A stretch of DNA of 64,000 bases from contig CAJNOJ010000080.1 in assembly GCA_905250025.1 (NCBI GenBank), positions 186,001-250,000 on the forward strand, read 5' to 3'. How positions within the stretch are numbered: position 1 is the first letter of the stretch; each line of letters starts with the position of its first letter. The DNA comes from Adineta ricciae (taxonomy: Eukaryota; Rotifera; Eurotatoria; Adinetida; Adinetidae). The notes under the pieces are model-generated. The model searched no databases, was not told the DNA's origin, and was given only the letters and a program-made list of their open reading frames with translations. This document shows positions 47,201 to 60,854 of the stretch, piece by piece. Position numbers and translations under genes: made by a program.

Positions 47201-47809
47201 GTATATATTGCTTAGTGGATTGAGATATATTATGCAGAATTTATTTCTATCACCACTTCAACTTATTGCATTTTGTGTCGAACAATATCGAGTGGTCGAT
47301 TAGCATATTTTTTACATTAGGAAAATGATGAACATATGTTTGACAAGTCAATCGGATTTAATTGATCGTTGAAATCTTTTAAATGTGCTTCGGATTGCAT
47401 AATCGAACTTTCGTAAGATGTCAACAAGGAAAGATACGGCTAATTACCGAGTTTGCAGTTCTAATCGGTGGCATATGCATTGTATTGAACACTAGCGCCA
47501 TCTATACGAGGGAAGCCCATGCATGGATTTTTGTTTAGTTTTAAAATTTTCTATATTTAGTTTACGGAATAAAGAAGGAGGATACCGATTTGTGAAAGAA
47601 TAATTGGTTTAAATAGAATCGCGTCATTTTGAAGACATCGTTTCGCATTAGATGGCCGAGTGAACAAAAGTATTGAAAAATGATTGGCTGAAAGTTTTGT
47701 TTCTATAATTTCGAAGACATCTACTCATGTCAGTGAGGACGAGCCATTCTCTATTGTAGATTGGACATCATTATATATTTTTATTGTCTTTTCTTTTGTT
47801 ATTTCCACA

Positions 47810-49232
47810 ATGCCGACGAAACTTTATATTGGAAATGTTTCTCCATCCGTTAGTTCAACTGAATTGAAAGAACTATTTGAAAAGTATGGGAAAGTTCTCG
47901 AATGCGACATTGTCAAAGACTATGCATTTGTTGTAAGTTCTTTCTTGATGAGTTGAATGTGTCAGAAATGGAATTTGAATTCTTATTTTTCTAGCATATG
48001 GAAGACGCCAGTAAAGCGAAAGCATCTATAGCAGCTTTAAACGATTTTAATTTGAAAGGCAGTCGTATTAGAGTCGAGGTATGTTATGATTCAATGAACA
48101 GTTTTCTGTATAGTTTAATTAAAATTTTCAAACTAGATATCAACGACACAACTTCGAAATGCTGGTCGTTCATCGTAAGATCTAACGAAGAGTTTGCTAG
48201 AGATGTCAGAGTGTTAACGTTCGTTTTCCTTTTCTTCGAATAAATTTTAGCCGTCGAGCAGAATCTCCGCGATATGAATCGGGATCAATGCGATCATCAC
48301 GGTTAGTTTTATTTTGTTAAGACAGAACTCAATAAAGCATTCCATATTGGATTTTTTAGCAACCGTGATTATCCGTCGATGTCATCTAGTCGAAATGGTG
48401 GTTATTCAAGTGGCGGTGGTCCCGACCGATCGTACCCGAGTATGCGTAACAGTTACATGGATGCCCGATCTCGTCCGTATGATTCACCTTATGATCGTCA
48501 ACGTATGCCTCCACCGCCTATAAACTATCCTGATTTGTACAGTCGCTCTGGTGATCCGTACAGTATGCGTAGTAGTGGTGGAGATCCGTATGGTCGCGAA
48601 GGTTACTATCATCAACGAGCTCCGCCAATACCTATGCCTGATCATTATGGACGTGGACCTCCAATGCGGTATGTCGCTATCCGTGCATATTGAAAGAAAA
48701 ACACAGAAAAAGTTCTATGTCGAAAATTCGTCGGCCTTTTGTTTACATCTTCCTCTCCCTCTCCTCCTATCTTTGTGAAATATCTGTCCGTTCGTTCAAA
48801 CATACCCATTGGTCGTAATCCGTTTCAGGTCTGCTTATGATGCCTACGCTGGATATCCACCTGGACCGAGTTCAATGGGGCCGCCACGAAGGTGAGTAAC
48901 AAAACTAGAAAGAAAAGCTAAATCAATCGGTTCATTCATGACTATTTGGAAAACTTCGTCGTCCTACTGAATCTTTCACGAGAGTTGCATTTATTAATAC
49001 ACATATAACCGAGAGGGAGAGAGTATTATATATGCACATGAAACCTGAATTCTTTCGTCCTTCGTATATCTAATACTCTTGCATTAGTCGCTATGCTGCT
49101 TCGCCACCACCATCGTCATCGTCGCGTAATGGATCTGGTCGTTATGGATCACCGTCACGATCTTCATCGTCTCGTCGTCCTTCAAAAAGATCGCCGCCGC
49201 CGTCGTCAAGTTCATCCCGATCGCGTCGATAA
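47810..49232 (+). CDS. RBM4/Lark-like RNA-binding protein, one RRM plus RS tail
   Basis: Seven exons: 47810-47932, 47995-48078, 48137-48174, 48251-48301, 48360-48668, 48829-48891, 49088-49232; 813 nt, 270 residues, frame closed. The RRM occupies about residues 3-70: RNP2 [26 protein letters not shown] at the RNP1 position, typical of the RBM4/RBM14 branch. There follows a short RSSRRAES segment, a Tyr/Pro/Gly/Arg-rich middle (likely disordered) and an RS-type tail ending SRSRR. RBM4 usually has two RRMs and a CCHC zinc knuckle; both the second RRM and the knuckle are absent. Probably a nuclear splicing or mRNA-handling factor. The 38-nt third exon is required for the frame. An AATAAA lies at 49407-49412. 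Confidence 0.85.
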
Positions 49233-49406
49233 TCAATTCGCATCTGATAAAAGACAAGTTTTATTTTGATTTCTCTCCTCTGACAATGATGTATTCTTTT
49301 CAAAGTCAGACGGAGCAAATACTACGAACATATGTCATCTAATTAGTCATACTGAAATGATATTGTACAAAAATCATTGACTTTTCTTGGAATTGTATGC
49401 ATGACC

Positions 49407-49412
49407 AATAAA
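49407..49412 (+). terminator. Polyadenylation signal AATAAA for the RBM4-like gene
   Basis: Canonical hexamer 175 nt after the stop, followed by a T/GT-rich stretch at 49425-49480. Confidence 0.6.
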
Positions 49413-50272
49413 AAACTTATACCTTTTTGTGTTCTTTGTTGACTTTTTTTTGTATATGTGTGTGCATATGTATGTTTGTCTATGTATGAGTGATAAACGA
49501 AACGCAGTTTGTATGACATTCAATGAACAGAAGTCATCAAAAATGAAATATAATTAAATGAAATATATCAGTCAAAGATGAATGAACAAAATCGATTATT
49601 TTGCTAAACGTTCACACAAACGAAACAATCTTTCTATTGTAAGATGACTACTGCCATTTCAACAATTTCATTCGAGCTCAGCTAAGTCATTTGGACATTC
49701 TCTTCCTATTCAATTGTAATTTCGAGCATCTTTACATCTACATTCGTTGTCCATTACATTGGAAAGAAGTCATGTCTATGGCATTATCATTGTTTTGCAT
49801 CTATTCGGTGCGCCGAGGTCTTTTACTTTTAAATATTAACGACATAAAAATCAATAATTCCATTAGTCGTATATATTTTTTATTCATATACTTCTCTTAT
49901 TTCATTTTCTGTGCAGAATCTTTTCTTCTTTCATGTCTAGTCGAGCTTCTTTCATTACTTCATATCATCTATCCTCATTCGTCGTTGTTTCCTTCTCCTA
50001 ATAGATTTTTCATCGTTGCTTTTCTCATTTTCTACCATGAACACATTCATTCTTGGGACAGAATCGACAAAAAAAAACTAATGCTTCTTTCCGCTCGTCT
50101 ATATCGAAAGCACTTGAATAACTCGTAGAAACAAAGAGCAAAATATGACGAGAAAAAAGAAAGAAGAAAAGAGAAAAGATTCCTATTTTTCTCTTCTAGA
50201 CTAACTTTCTTGTTTTTTCATCTCAGTCGTTACACCGTTGGGAAAAACATCACACATAATAAGAAAACAAAA
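49413..50272. other. Intergenic region before the 7B2 gene
   Basis: No gene supported. A 145-codon open frame at 49691-50128 is composed of hydrophobic AT-driven residues without family resemblance. An acceptor-like TTCATCTCAG ends at 50225 just before the 7B2 start, which may be a 5'-UTR intron or a spliced-leader acceptor. Confidence 0.5.
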
Positions 50273-51153
50273 ATGATCATGTGGTATGGTATCTCAACAT
50301 TAACAACGGCTGTATTAATTCTTATGATGAGTTCAAGTAGTGAAGGAACAGATTGGATTGACTATGGAGAACCAGCGCCGAATGTTGCCATGGCATTTGA
50401 TGATGATTCGGATCAATATTTAAGCGCATTGACACGTGATGAAGAACAAGAAATACATAGCCCATTAATAACAGGGTACAAATATGTGTCAGGTAAATTT
50501 TACATTGAAGTGACAGACCGAAGTTTATTTTATACGTTTTATTTGAAATCAGGTGGAGCAGGTGAGGGTCGACAACATCTAAGTCCTAGTGGGCAAATAC
50601 CAAATCGTCCAGAAGTGAAAACTGACGAAGAATTACCAGCCTACTGTCATCCACCAAATCCATGCCCGTTAGGATTCGAAGGTAAATTGAGTTTCGATAT
50701 CATTATTGTGTTGATAGATACAATTCCTTGCAGCTGATGATTGTGACGCTTCACCAATGACGAAGTTCACTGCTGAATACAGTCGATCATATCAAACTGA
50801 ACAAAATTGCCAATGTGACAATGATCACGATGAGTGTTTTCTGAATAATATCATGGTAAATGAAAAAATCGATTCACCTATCGAAATATCTCATACTTTC
50901 CTTACTATAGTATACAGTTCCGCCTAACAGTGCATCAGGAGGTGTTTTGAAACGCGCTCGACGTGTTCGCCGAGTATGATGACAAACTTTTCTTCTCACA
51001 AAGCCCATTCAAAAATTTCTTTTCCAGGCTACAAACAATAAACAAGATGGAGAAAATGCTACTAAGTCTCATCCACAATGGAACTCGTACCACCGAGGGC
51101 AAACTCTACGATTTCATGTTGCTAAAAAATCCCCGACTACTCTGACGTCTTAA
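50273..51153 (+). CDS. SCG5: Neuroendocrine protein 7B2 (secretogranin V)
   Basis: Four exons: 50273-50681, 50734-50855, 50911-50973, 51028-51153; 720 nt, 239 residues. 7B2 is a secreted chaperone that binds pro-PC2 in the secretory pathway and, through its C-terminal peptide, inhibits the mature convertase. N-terminal signal peptide (about residues 1-25, hydrophobic LTTAVLILMM). The family core CHPPNPCPLGF-x-ADDCD is followed by F-x-AEYSRSYQ. A basic cleavage site RARRVRR separates the C-terminal peptide, which keeps the VAKKSP inhibitory motif near the end. The middle has an unusual Cys pair (CQCDNDHDEC) absent in vertebrates as far as I recall. Start chosen at the ATG giving the signal peptide; an ATG two codons later is equally possible. 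AATAAA at 51295-51300. Confidence 0.9.
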
Positions 51154-51294
51154 ACGGTACACTAACAAAACATTGAACTAAGTGAACACAAGAAAATGAA
51201 TTGATTTGCAGAAATTTAAAAAAAAAAGAGAAGATAAATATAAAATATTAATTCATTTTGTAAAAAAAAAAGCAAAATATATCTTCTTCGTAGA

Positions 51295-51300
51295 AATAAA
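51295..51300 (+). terminator. Polyadenylation signal AATAAA for 7B2
   Basis: Canonical hexamer about 140 nt after the 7B2 stop. Confidence 0.55.
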
Positions 51301-52334
51301 ATTCCAATGTACTACTCTGATTTTCTGTAATGCTCATCAAGCACACTACTGAAGCCAGACAATTCACTTGAAAAAATATTTTTGCTTTTCAATGTCACTT
51401 GATGAAAAGACACTGCGTGTTAAAGTTAAAAAAAGGAGTCGACAGCCGTAGAAATCTACTCAACATCATCTATGATAAAGACGGAATAATATTCTTTTCT
51501 TAGCTACTCGGTAATTCGATTATTAAATATACGTCAAACGATGCGTGTATGTCACAGTTGACATAAGACTAATTCAATTCAGTTCAAAATGTACGAACGT
51601 GTTTTTGAGTATGTAATATCATTCAGTTATGAACTCAAATAGTTCATAATATCCAGCTGCGACGTCATTTCTACAGAAAAGAGAACACAGGTACGTGACA
51701 AGTACCTCGAAGTCTATAAATAACTGTGGAGTACATTCATTTTACATATATAGAGTAAAATGAAGAAATTTGAAAACTTGAAAATACTCATTATAGCAAT
51801 TAACAATGATAAGAATCCTTGTGTCAAGAATCTAGCACCCAAAGATGAACTTCATATTCTCTATATTTGTTCATAGCTGCAGTAGGTTTTAACACAATGA
51901 GAGAAAAAAAATCTTGATATTCACCTTCACTTTAAATAAATATATGCTTGTTTGGTTTTATTAAAGAATAAAGAAGAAATATATCATAGTTTCATATGTA
52001 CAAAAGTGCAAGAAAGAACGAAATAAAGAAACCGTAAATACATTTAACAAAGAGAAAAAAAGCGACAAACACATTCGACGGGGGTTGCAGATGGTCAATT
52101 AGAGACTGTTGAAACAAGTCTACGATTCCCCGATCGATTATCTCACTGTTCTCTAGATTTTTAGTCTTTGCAAAGAAATCTAGACAGAATTAGTCTTTAG
52201 ACATGCACAAAACCGGGTGTACAAAGAAATATATATATAGTTCTGCTCTTTTCCCAAATAAAATATATAACGGATGGTAATGGACCTGAGGTATAAATGT
52301 TATATGGGCAAATATAAAAAAACAACAGCACTTT
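51301..52334. other. Convergent intergenic region between 7B2 and BCAS3
   Basis: AT-rich, no gene recognised. It should hold the 3' UTR and polyadenylation signals of BCAS3 (several TTTATT hexamers on the plus strand, for example near 51957). Confidence 0.5.
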
Positions 52335-55428
<3,094 letters not shown>

Positions 55429-55882
55429 TCAAGCAGTTAGTATTTTCCAAACAGAAAAAAGCTTTTGATTTGTATCAATTCTAAAAAGAAATTGCATATG
55501 ACAAGAATGATTTGCTTTCATATAAATATTATCTACACAAAACTTATCATACGACAATAGAAAATATTTATGAAGGCAATTCAAATCAGCTGACGTTTTC
55601 ATCACGGAGAAAAATCTGTAGATGACTCATACTTATGCCGTAGTTAGTTGAAAAAGATAAAAAATCTAACAAAGAATAGCAAACAAAGACCTGAAACGCT
55701 CGTTTAATTGGTTCTTGAAAGTAAATCGATGGACACAGATGTCGCTGTTTATGTTTCAGATTGCCAAAATGTATTAATGATTTATTTAGAAAGAAAAAGT
55801 TCTAATTACTACTAAAATATTTGTTTCATGCTTTCTATCTATCAACAAACACTGCATTCCGTTAAGGAAAGAAAAGAAAGAT
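55429..55882. other. Spacer between metaxin and BCAS3
   Basis: 454 bp with 3' flank of metaxin and presumed promoter of BCAS3. No gene or recognised motif. Confidence 0.5.
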
Positions 55883-57163
55883 TTAGGATGTAATCGTTTG
55901 CGTTTGATAATTTGCACCAATTTTTGTTAACATGAACAGGAAAATTGAGAATGAGATCACTTGTGACACTACGTATAGAATCGAAGCAGTATCGAATGAA
56001 TTTTCTGATGAAGATGAAGATAAAAGAGTCTGAGTGACATTCTCTTTTAATAGTAATGATTGTTCTTCATCGATTCGTTGAATATAATCAACAAGACGAC
56101 CATATCGAACTAGTAATGTTCGTAAACGAGATTTTTCCAATGTATGACGAACAAGGACGAGAAGATGAGCACTAACCCAAGCATCAATAAGTGAAAATCT
56201 AATTCACAAAACAAATTACTGATTCACAAAGACTTTCTTTTTATTCCTTACTTTTCTCCACCGATGTATGGCTGATTATGTTTCTCTAATTCATTGTTAA
56301 GTATTGCTAAACATCGATCAGCATCTGTATATATCTATAGAAAATAATTCAGTCGAGAAAAAACAACTGATTGATTTTCTCACTCGATTCTCTTCTTCGT
56401 GAGAATACGAACATCGACTGCGAATTAGATTAAACCATACGCGGGCTGACGAGAACTTTTGACGTATGTAAAATAAACTACTGGGTAAACCAATTGTATA
56501 GTGATATAAAGTATGGACGGATGGTTTGTTCGTTTCGTCAATCCATTGCGAGTGCATCTATTACAAACAAGAAAAAACCCAACTCAGTTTTATACACGAT
56601 ATACCTATAAGAACATACAAATGCTGGAAGAAATAATCGCTTGAAAGCTGCTAATAGAGCAAGTTCATCAGCCGATGGCTAAACCACACAAACATGTATT
56701 CACTGGGGTTTCATAACTCAATATAAAATATTTACATCTGATTGACGACTGTATTGATATATAGCATCAAATCCAACATAGTGCTTCTTATTAATAACAT
56801 CATGTAATGTCGGATAAGTTCCTATTGAATACTCCAGATGAGAAATCGTATTCAAAATAGAAAACGAGATAGATTACCGATGATCAATGATAATTGTCGA
56901 TTGGCATTGACAATTGAATACGAATATCCTTGTGTTCGAAGCCATAGCTATACACTCAAATAAATAAATACTCGAATACGATAAACACTTGTCATACGGA
57001 AGCTGCTAAACAAGTCGGATCAATTGTCAATAGATTCTTGCAGTTAGGCCAAACAGAAAGCACTAAATTTCCTCGTACTTGACTCTAAAAGCGAAAGATT
57101 CAATGAATTTTCCCTTGAAAATTCACTTTTCTTGATATTTACATTCGAACTAGTTGATTCCAT
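55883..57163 (-). CDS. Metaxin (MTX1/MTX3-like), mitochondrial outer-membrane SAM component
   Basis: Eight exons: 57143-57163, 56998-57084, 56878-56947, 56736-56821, 56619-56678, 56384-56557, 56252-56334, 55883-56198; 897 nt, 298 residues. Metaxins act with SAM50 in beta-barrel insertion and in MICOS contacts. The N-terminal thioredoxin-like half has LSVWP and DPTCLAA. The GST-C-like half begins ADELALLAAFKRLFLP, then HSQWID, DADRCLAILNNEL and IGGEKFSLIDAWVSAHLL. A C-terminal hydrophobic segment (about residues 267-290, LYVVSQVISFSIFLFML) is a tail anchor, as in MTX1/MTX3 and unlike MTX2. The first exon is only seven codons long. Confidence 0.85.
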
Positions 57164-57339
57164 GTTGACTACTAATCAAAAGAATTGATTGACGAGTAAA
57201 CAGTTGAAGAAGAAGACATCTATCTTCATTGCAATTGATCGATTGTATGCGTCAATCAAATTGCTGGTAGACACGATGACATTAAGATGGAATTTAAACG
57301 GATCGATCGAACAAAAAGAAAAGATAAGCCCTTTCGATA
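57164..57339. promoter_or_regulatory. Divergent 176-bp promoter region, metaxin and FAHD1
   Basis: The two start codons point away from each other with 176 bp between them, so both promoters and 5' UTRs must fit here. No TATA box is clear. Confidence 0.5.
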
Positions 57340-58179
57340 ATGTCAGGAACATTGAAAAATTTTCGATCGATTTGCAAAAAAATTATTTGTATCGGACGAA
57401 ATTATAGGTAGAAGAAATACTTTAAAACGAAAAATATTTGAACTCTATTTAACTTTTTCAGTGAACATGCCAGTGAATTGGGCAATGTAATATGATAAAC
57501 CACTTTGATTTTCGTTTTTTTTTTCTAAGAAAACTTCGTTTATTAAGACTGTACCAACTAAACCAATGATTTTCATGAAACCTCCAAGTGCTTTCGTGGC
57601 GCCACCGAATGAAATTCAAGTATGAAACACGATAGACAAGCAGATCTTCAATACGCACGAGTTTTTCTGTTCGATTAGATTCCACCGGAATGGGACGAAC
57701 TTCATCATGAAGTTGAATTAGGTGTAATCATTGATCAACAATGTCGAAATGTATCGAAAGAACAGGCGGAAAAGAATATTGGTGGTTATTGTCTTGCACT
57801 CGATATGACCGAGAGAAAAATTCAAGATCAATTAAAAAAACAAGGGTATCCGTGGTTATTAGCCAAAGGTTTCGATACATCATGTCCATGCGGAGATTTT
57901 ATCGATAAAAGCCAAATCAGTCTCTCATCATCCGTAAATATTTGGCTAAGTGTGAATGGAAAAATGAGACAAAATGGTCATACACGGGACATGATTTTCT
58001 CTGTTCCTGATCTTATCGCTTATATTTCCAAGTATATCACCTTAGAGCATGGAGATTTGATTCTGACTGGTACACCAGCTGGTGTGGGTGCGGTAAAACG
58101 TGGAGATCAAATTGAAGCCGGATTGAATGGTGATAATAACTTGAAATACGCAATGAAAATCAACGTTGCCTCAAAATAA
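57340..58179 (+). CDS. FAHD1: FAHD1, mitochondrial acylpyruvase/oxaloacetate decarboxylase
   Basis: Four exons: 57340-57407, 57462-57486 (25 nt), 57530-57619, 57679-58179; 684 nt, 227 residues (human 224). Family landmarks in order: IICIGRNYSEHA, MIFMKPPSAF, the metal-binding LHHEVELGVII (Glu residues coordinate Mg), GGYCLALDMT, WLLAKGFDTSCP, and the C-terminal LEHGDLILTGTPAGVG followed by GDQIEAG. The enzyme hydrolyses acylpyruvates and decarboxylates oxaloacetate in mitochondria. The ATG was chosen because it opens the frame of the short first exon; an N-terminal Arg/Lys-rich stretch (LKNFRSICKK) suits mitochondrial import. Confidence 0.92.
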
Positions 58180-58319
58180 ATAACACGAACAGTCCCTATG
58201 ATTGATCCTTTTCTTCCGTTATAATTTAAACGCACACATAGTTTTGTTAGTTTAAAGATTATGAACACAAATATAATTCGATGATGATTTTGTATTTATT
58301 TTAGATCGATTAAATAGTC
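58180..58319. other. Short spacer between FAHD1 and PGM3
   Basis: 140 bp with no recognised gene; the two genes run in the same direction. Confidence 0.6.
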
Positions 58320-60462
58320 ATGACGCACATTGCTAAGGAAAAACTCGCTACATTGCTGATGGAGTACCCAAAACCTGCTGGAATTGTGATGGGTTATGGA
58401 ACAGCAGGCTTTCGCGCTCGAGCTGATACACTTCCATGGATTATGATTCGAATTGGAATTCTTGCTGCATTTCGATCCAAAGTTAAACGAGGTTATCTTT
58501 CGTAACTTCATTGATCTATGAACAAGGATTTTATGTTTAACAGCTTGTGTTGGCGCAATGATCACTGCCTCACATAATCCTGAATACGACAATGGTGTTA
58601 AATTGATCGACCCGTATGGTGAAATGTTAGAGCAAGCGTGGGAAGTTTACGCTAATAATCTGTCTGTTCTCGAGTAATTGACATTGTGCATATGAAAATT
58701 CAAATGATTATCAGGGACTTTTGTTTCATGTAGCGATGATATCCATATTCTTTCGGATTATCTCGAAAACTTGATGAACCAACTGAATATCCAAGCCAAT
58801 GATGAAGGAATCGTTGCTATTGCTTATGATACTCGGTTTGTTGCGAAGTTCAATTCATTTTTTATAAGTTGATAGATCAAATCTTCCTTTAGACAGAGTA
58901 GTCCACTATTGGCAAGTATTGTTAAGCGAGCTGCCCAAGCGTTTTATACAACAATTATGGATTTCGGTAAGAAAAAAAGACTGAAAGTATAAGTAGACAT
59001 TCTTTCGTTCGATTAGAATTGATGACAACACCACAACTTCACTATGCTGTTCGTTGTTACAATGACAATGGTACCTATGGGCATTATACCGAAGCTGGAT
59101 ATTTCGATAAATTATGCACAGCTTTTCAAAACTTGATTGAAGTGAGATTGTTGTGTATATTTTTCTTTTTGATGTTTTTAGCGTTTCAGATGACACCGAA
59201 TATTCAACGATTCGAACCACTTGCTATCGATGCTGCGAATGGAATCGGTGCTATGAAATTAGCATACATGCGGCAAACATTAGCGAAATATATTCATATT
59301 GAGATTTTCAATGATGGAACACGTGGTCATTTGAATGAAAAAGTAGGCGAATGTGATTAGAAATCTGTCAAGGATGTTTTTTTTTCGCATTCAGTGTGGT
59401 GCGGATTATGTTAAACTCTATCAAAAAGCACCGGATGGTATTCCATTGACGAATTATTCGAAATATTGTTCGATCGATGGCGATGCTGATCGTTTGATCT
59501 ACTTCTTTATTGATAAAAACAAGCAATTTCGCTTACTTGATGGTGATCGATTCTCTGTATTATTCGCCTCGTTTCTTGCAATGAAATTAAAAGAAGCTAA
59601 GTTGATTGATGATGTTAAAATTGGTGTTATCCAAACAGCATATGCCAATGGTCGTTCAACCGACTATCTCATCAATAAAATGGTAAAAAAAACTCTTTGT
59701 CAACATTTTGAAAATCGTCAAATCTTTCTTTAGCATGTCCCGGTGGCTTGTGTGCCCACAGGTGTCAAGCATTTACATCATAAAGCACTTGATTATGATA
59801 TTGGGGTCTATTTTGAAGCGAATGGACATGGAACGGTATGAAACTGTAGAACGATGAACGAATTGTATGCGGATTTGTATAGGTCATATTCAGTGCTGAG
59901 TTGAAAAGTAAAATCAAAATGGTACTTGAAGATCCGAAGTAAGTTTCACTGATGCACGACGATTTATTTGACGGGAAATGATTTAGACGAACAGTGGAAG
60001 AACGATTAGCTGCAAATCAAATTCGTGCGTTCATTAACATAATTAACGAAACTGTTGGTGATGCAATAGCTGATTTATTAGCAACTGAAGTGATTCTTTC
60101 CATCCTACATCTAAATCTTGAAGGATGGTTAAATCTATACGATGATTTACCACAACGGCAATTGAAGGTGGCAGTTCGAGATCGAACAATGATACAAACA
60201 ACGGATGCTGAACGACGTTGTATAACACCTCCGCACTTACAAGATTGTATTGATGAGCTTGTTTCGAAATATCCATCAGGCCGTGCATTTGTTCGGTAAG
60301 AGAAAGAAAAATCGATCATTTCATTTAAAGTTTATCTTTTCTTTGCAAAGACCATCCGGCACGGAAGATATCGTTCGTGTTTACGCTGAGGCTCTAACAC
60401 AACAAGAAGCTGATGATTTGGCTGATAAAGTGCGCTTAGTAGTGGAACAGTTAACCAAATGA
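58320..60462 (+). CDS. PGM3: Phosphoacetylglucosamine mutase (PGM3/AGM1)
   Basis: Eleven exons: 58320-58491, 58544-58673, 58734-58835, 58893-58966, 59017-59141, 59190-59342, 59395-59682, 59734-59835, 59883-59938, 59987-60295, 60351-60462; 1,623 nt, 540 residues (human 542). Converts GlcNAc-6-P to GlcNAc-1-P for UDP-GlcNAc synthesis in the cytosol. The catalytic serine loop [16 protein letters not shown], the Mg-binding loop [11 protein letters not shown], the sugar-binding YFEANGHGT and the C-terminal phosphate-binding [15 protein letters not shown] are all intact. The N-terminal YGTAGFR motif is also present. A standard, complete enzyme gene. Confidence 0.95.
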
Positions 60463-60854
60463 TAAAACTGCATTTCGTCAATATAAGTATACAATCTATT
60501 TTTATTGTCTTATTTTATTCCAAGTTATTTTATGGATGTTGCCGGGTGATCTCAATCTGTTATCTCATGCATATTTTTATTGTTATTTTTATTCTAATAC
60601 ATTTATGTACTCAAAAATGAGAAGTTCTCGTTGAAATTAAGTCAACCGGGTAGAGTAACTTTTTACAAACAGAACAACATAAATGTGCTATGTAAATGAT
60701 AACAAAGTATTAAAATATGTGATGAAATGATGACGGTGAAGATAAATTGAAGTATCGTTTACTTGTGAAAGAGAACAAAGTGTCAGATGTCTATCTTTTT
60801 CCTTCTTACATCGTCAGCTATCTAGTCTATAAATAAAACTAAACAAAAATACTC
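60463..60854. other. Spacer upstream of the MFS transporter
   Basis: AT-rich. A TATAAATAAA stretch at about 60829-60838 is close enough to the next start codon to be a TATA-like element, or else a polyadenylation signal for PGM3. Nothing else is recognised. Confidence 0.4.

Larger units (their letters stand above)
41670..47809. other. Long non-coding upstream region of ankyrin and of the RBM4-like gene
   Basis: Apart from candidate first exons A-C and the right inverted-repeat arm, I see no gene. The sequence is AT-rich with purine/pyrimidine runs. Several donor-like sites after short ATG stretches occur on the minus strand, consistent with ankyrin promoters. The last few hundred bases (47500-47809) are the 5' region of the plus-strand RNA-binding gene. 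Confidence 0.5.

Noticed and set aside
49691-50128. 145-codon open frame, hydrophobic
   Set aside because: Composition follows local AT/pyrimidine bias, with no family resemblance, no splice context and no conserved motif.
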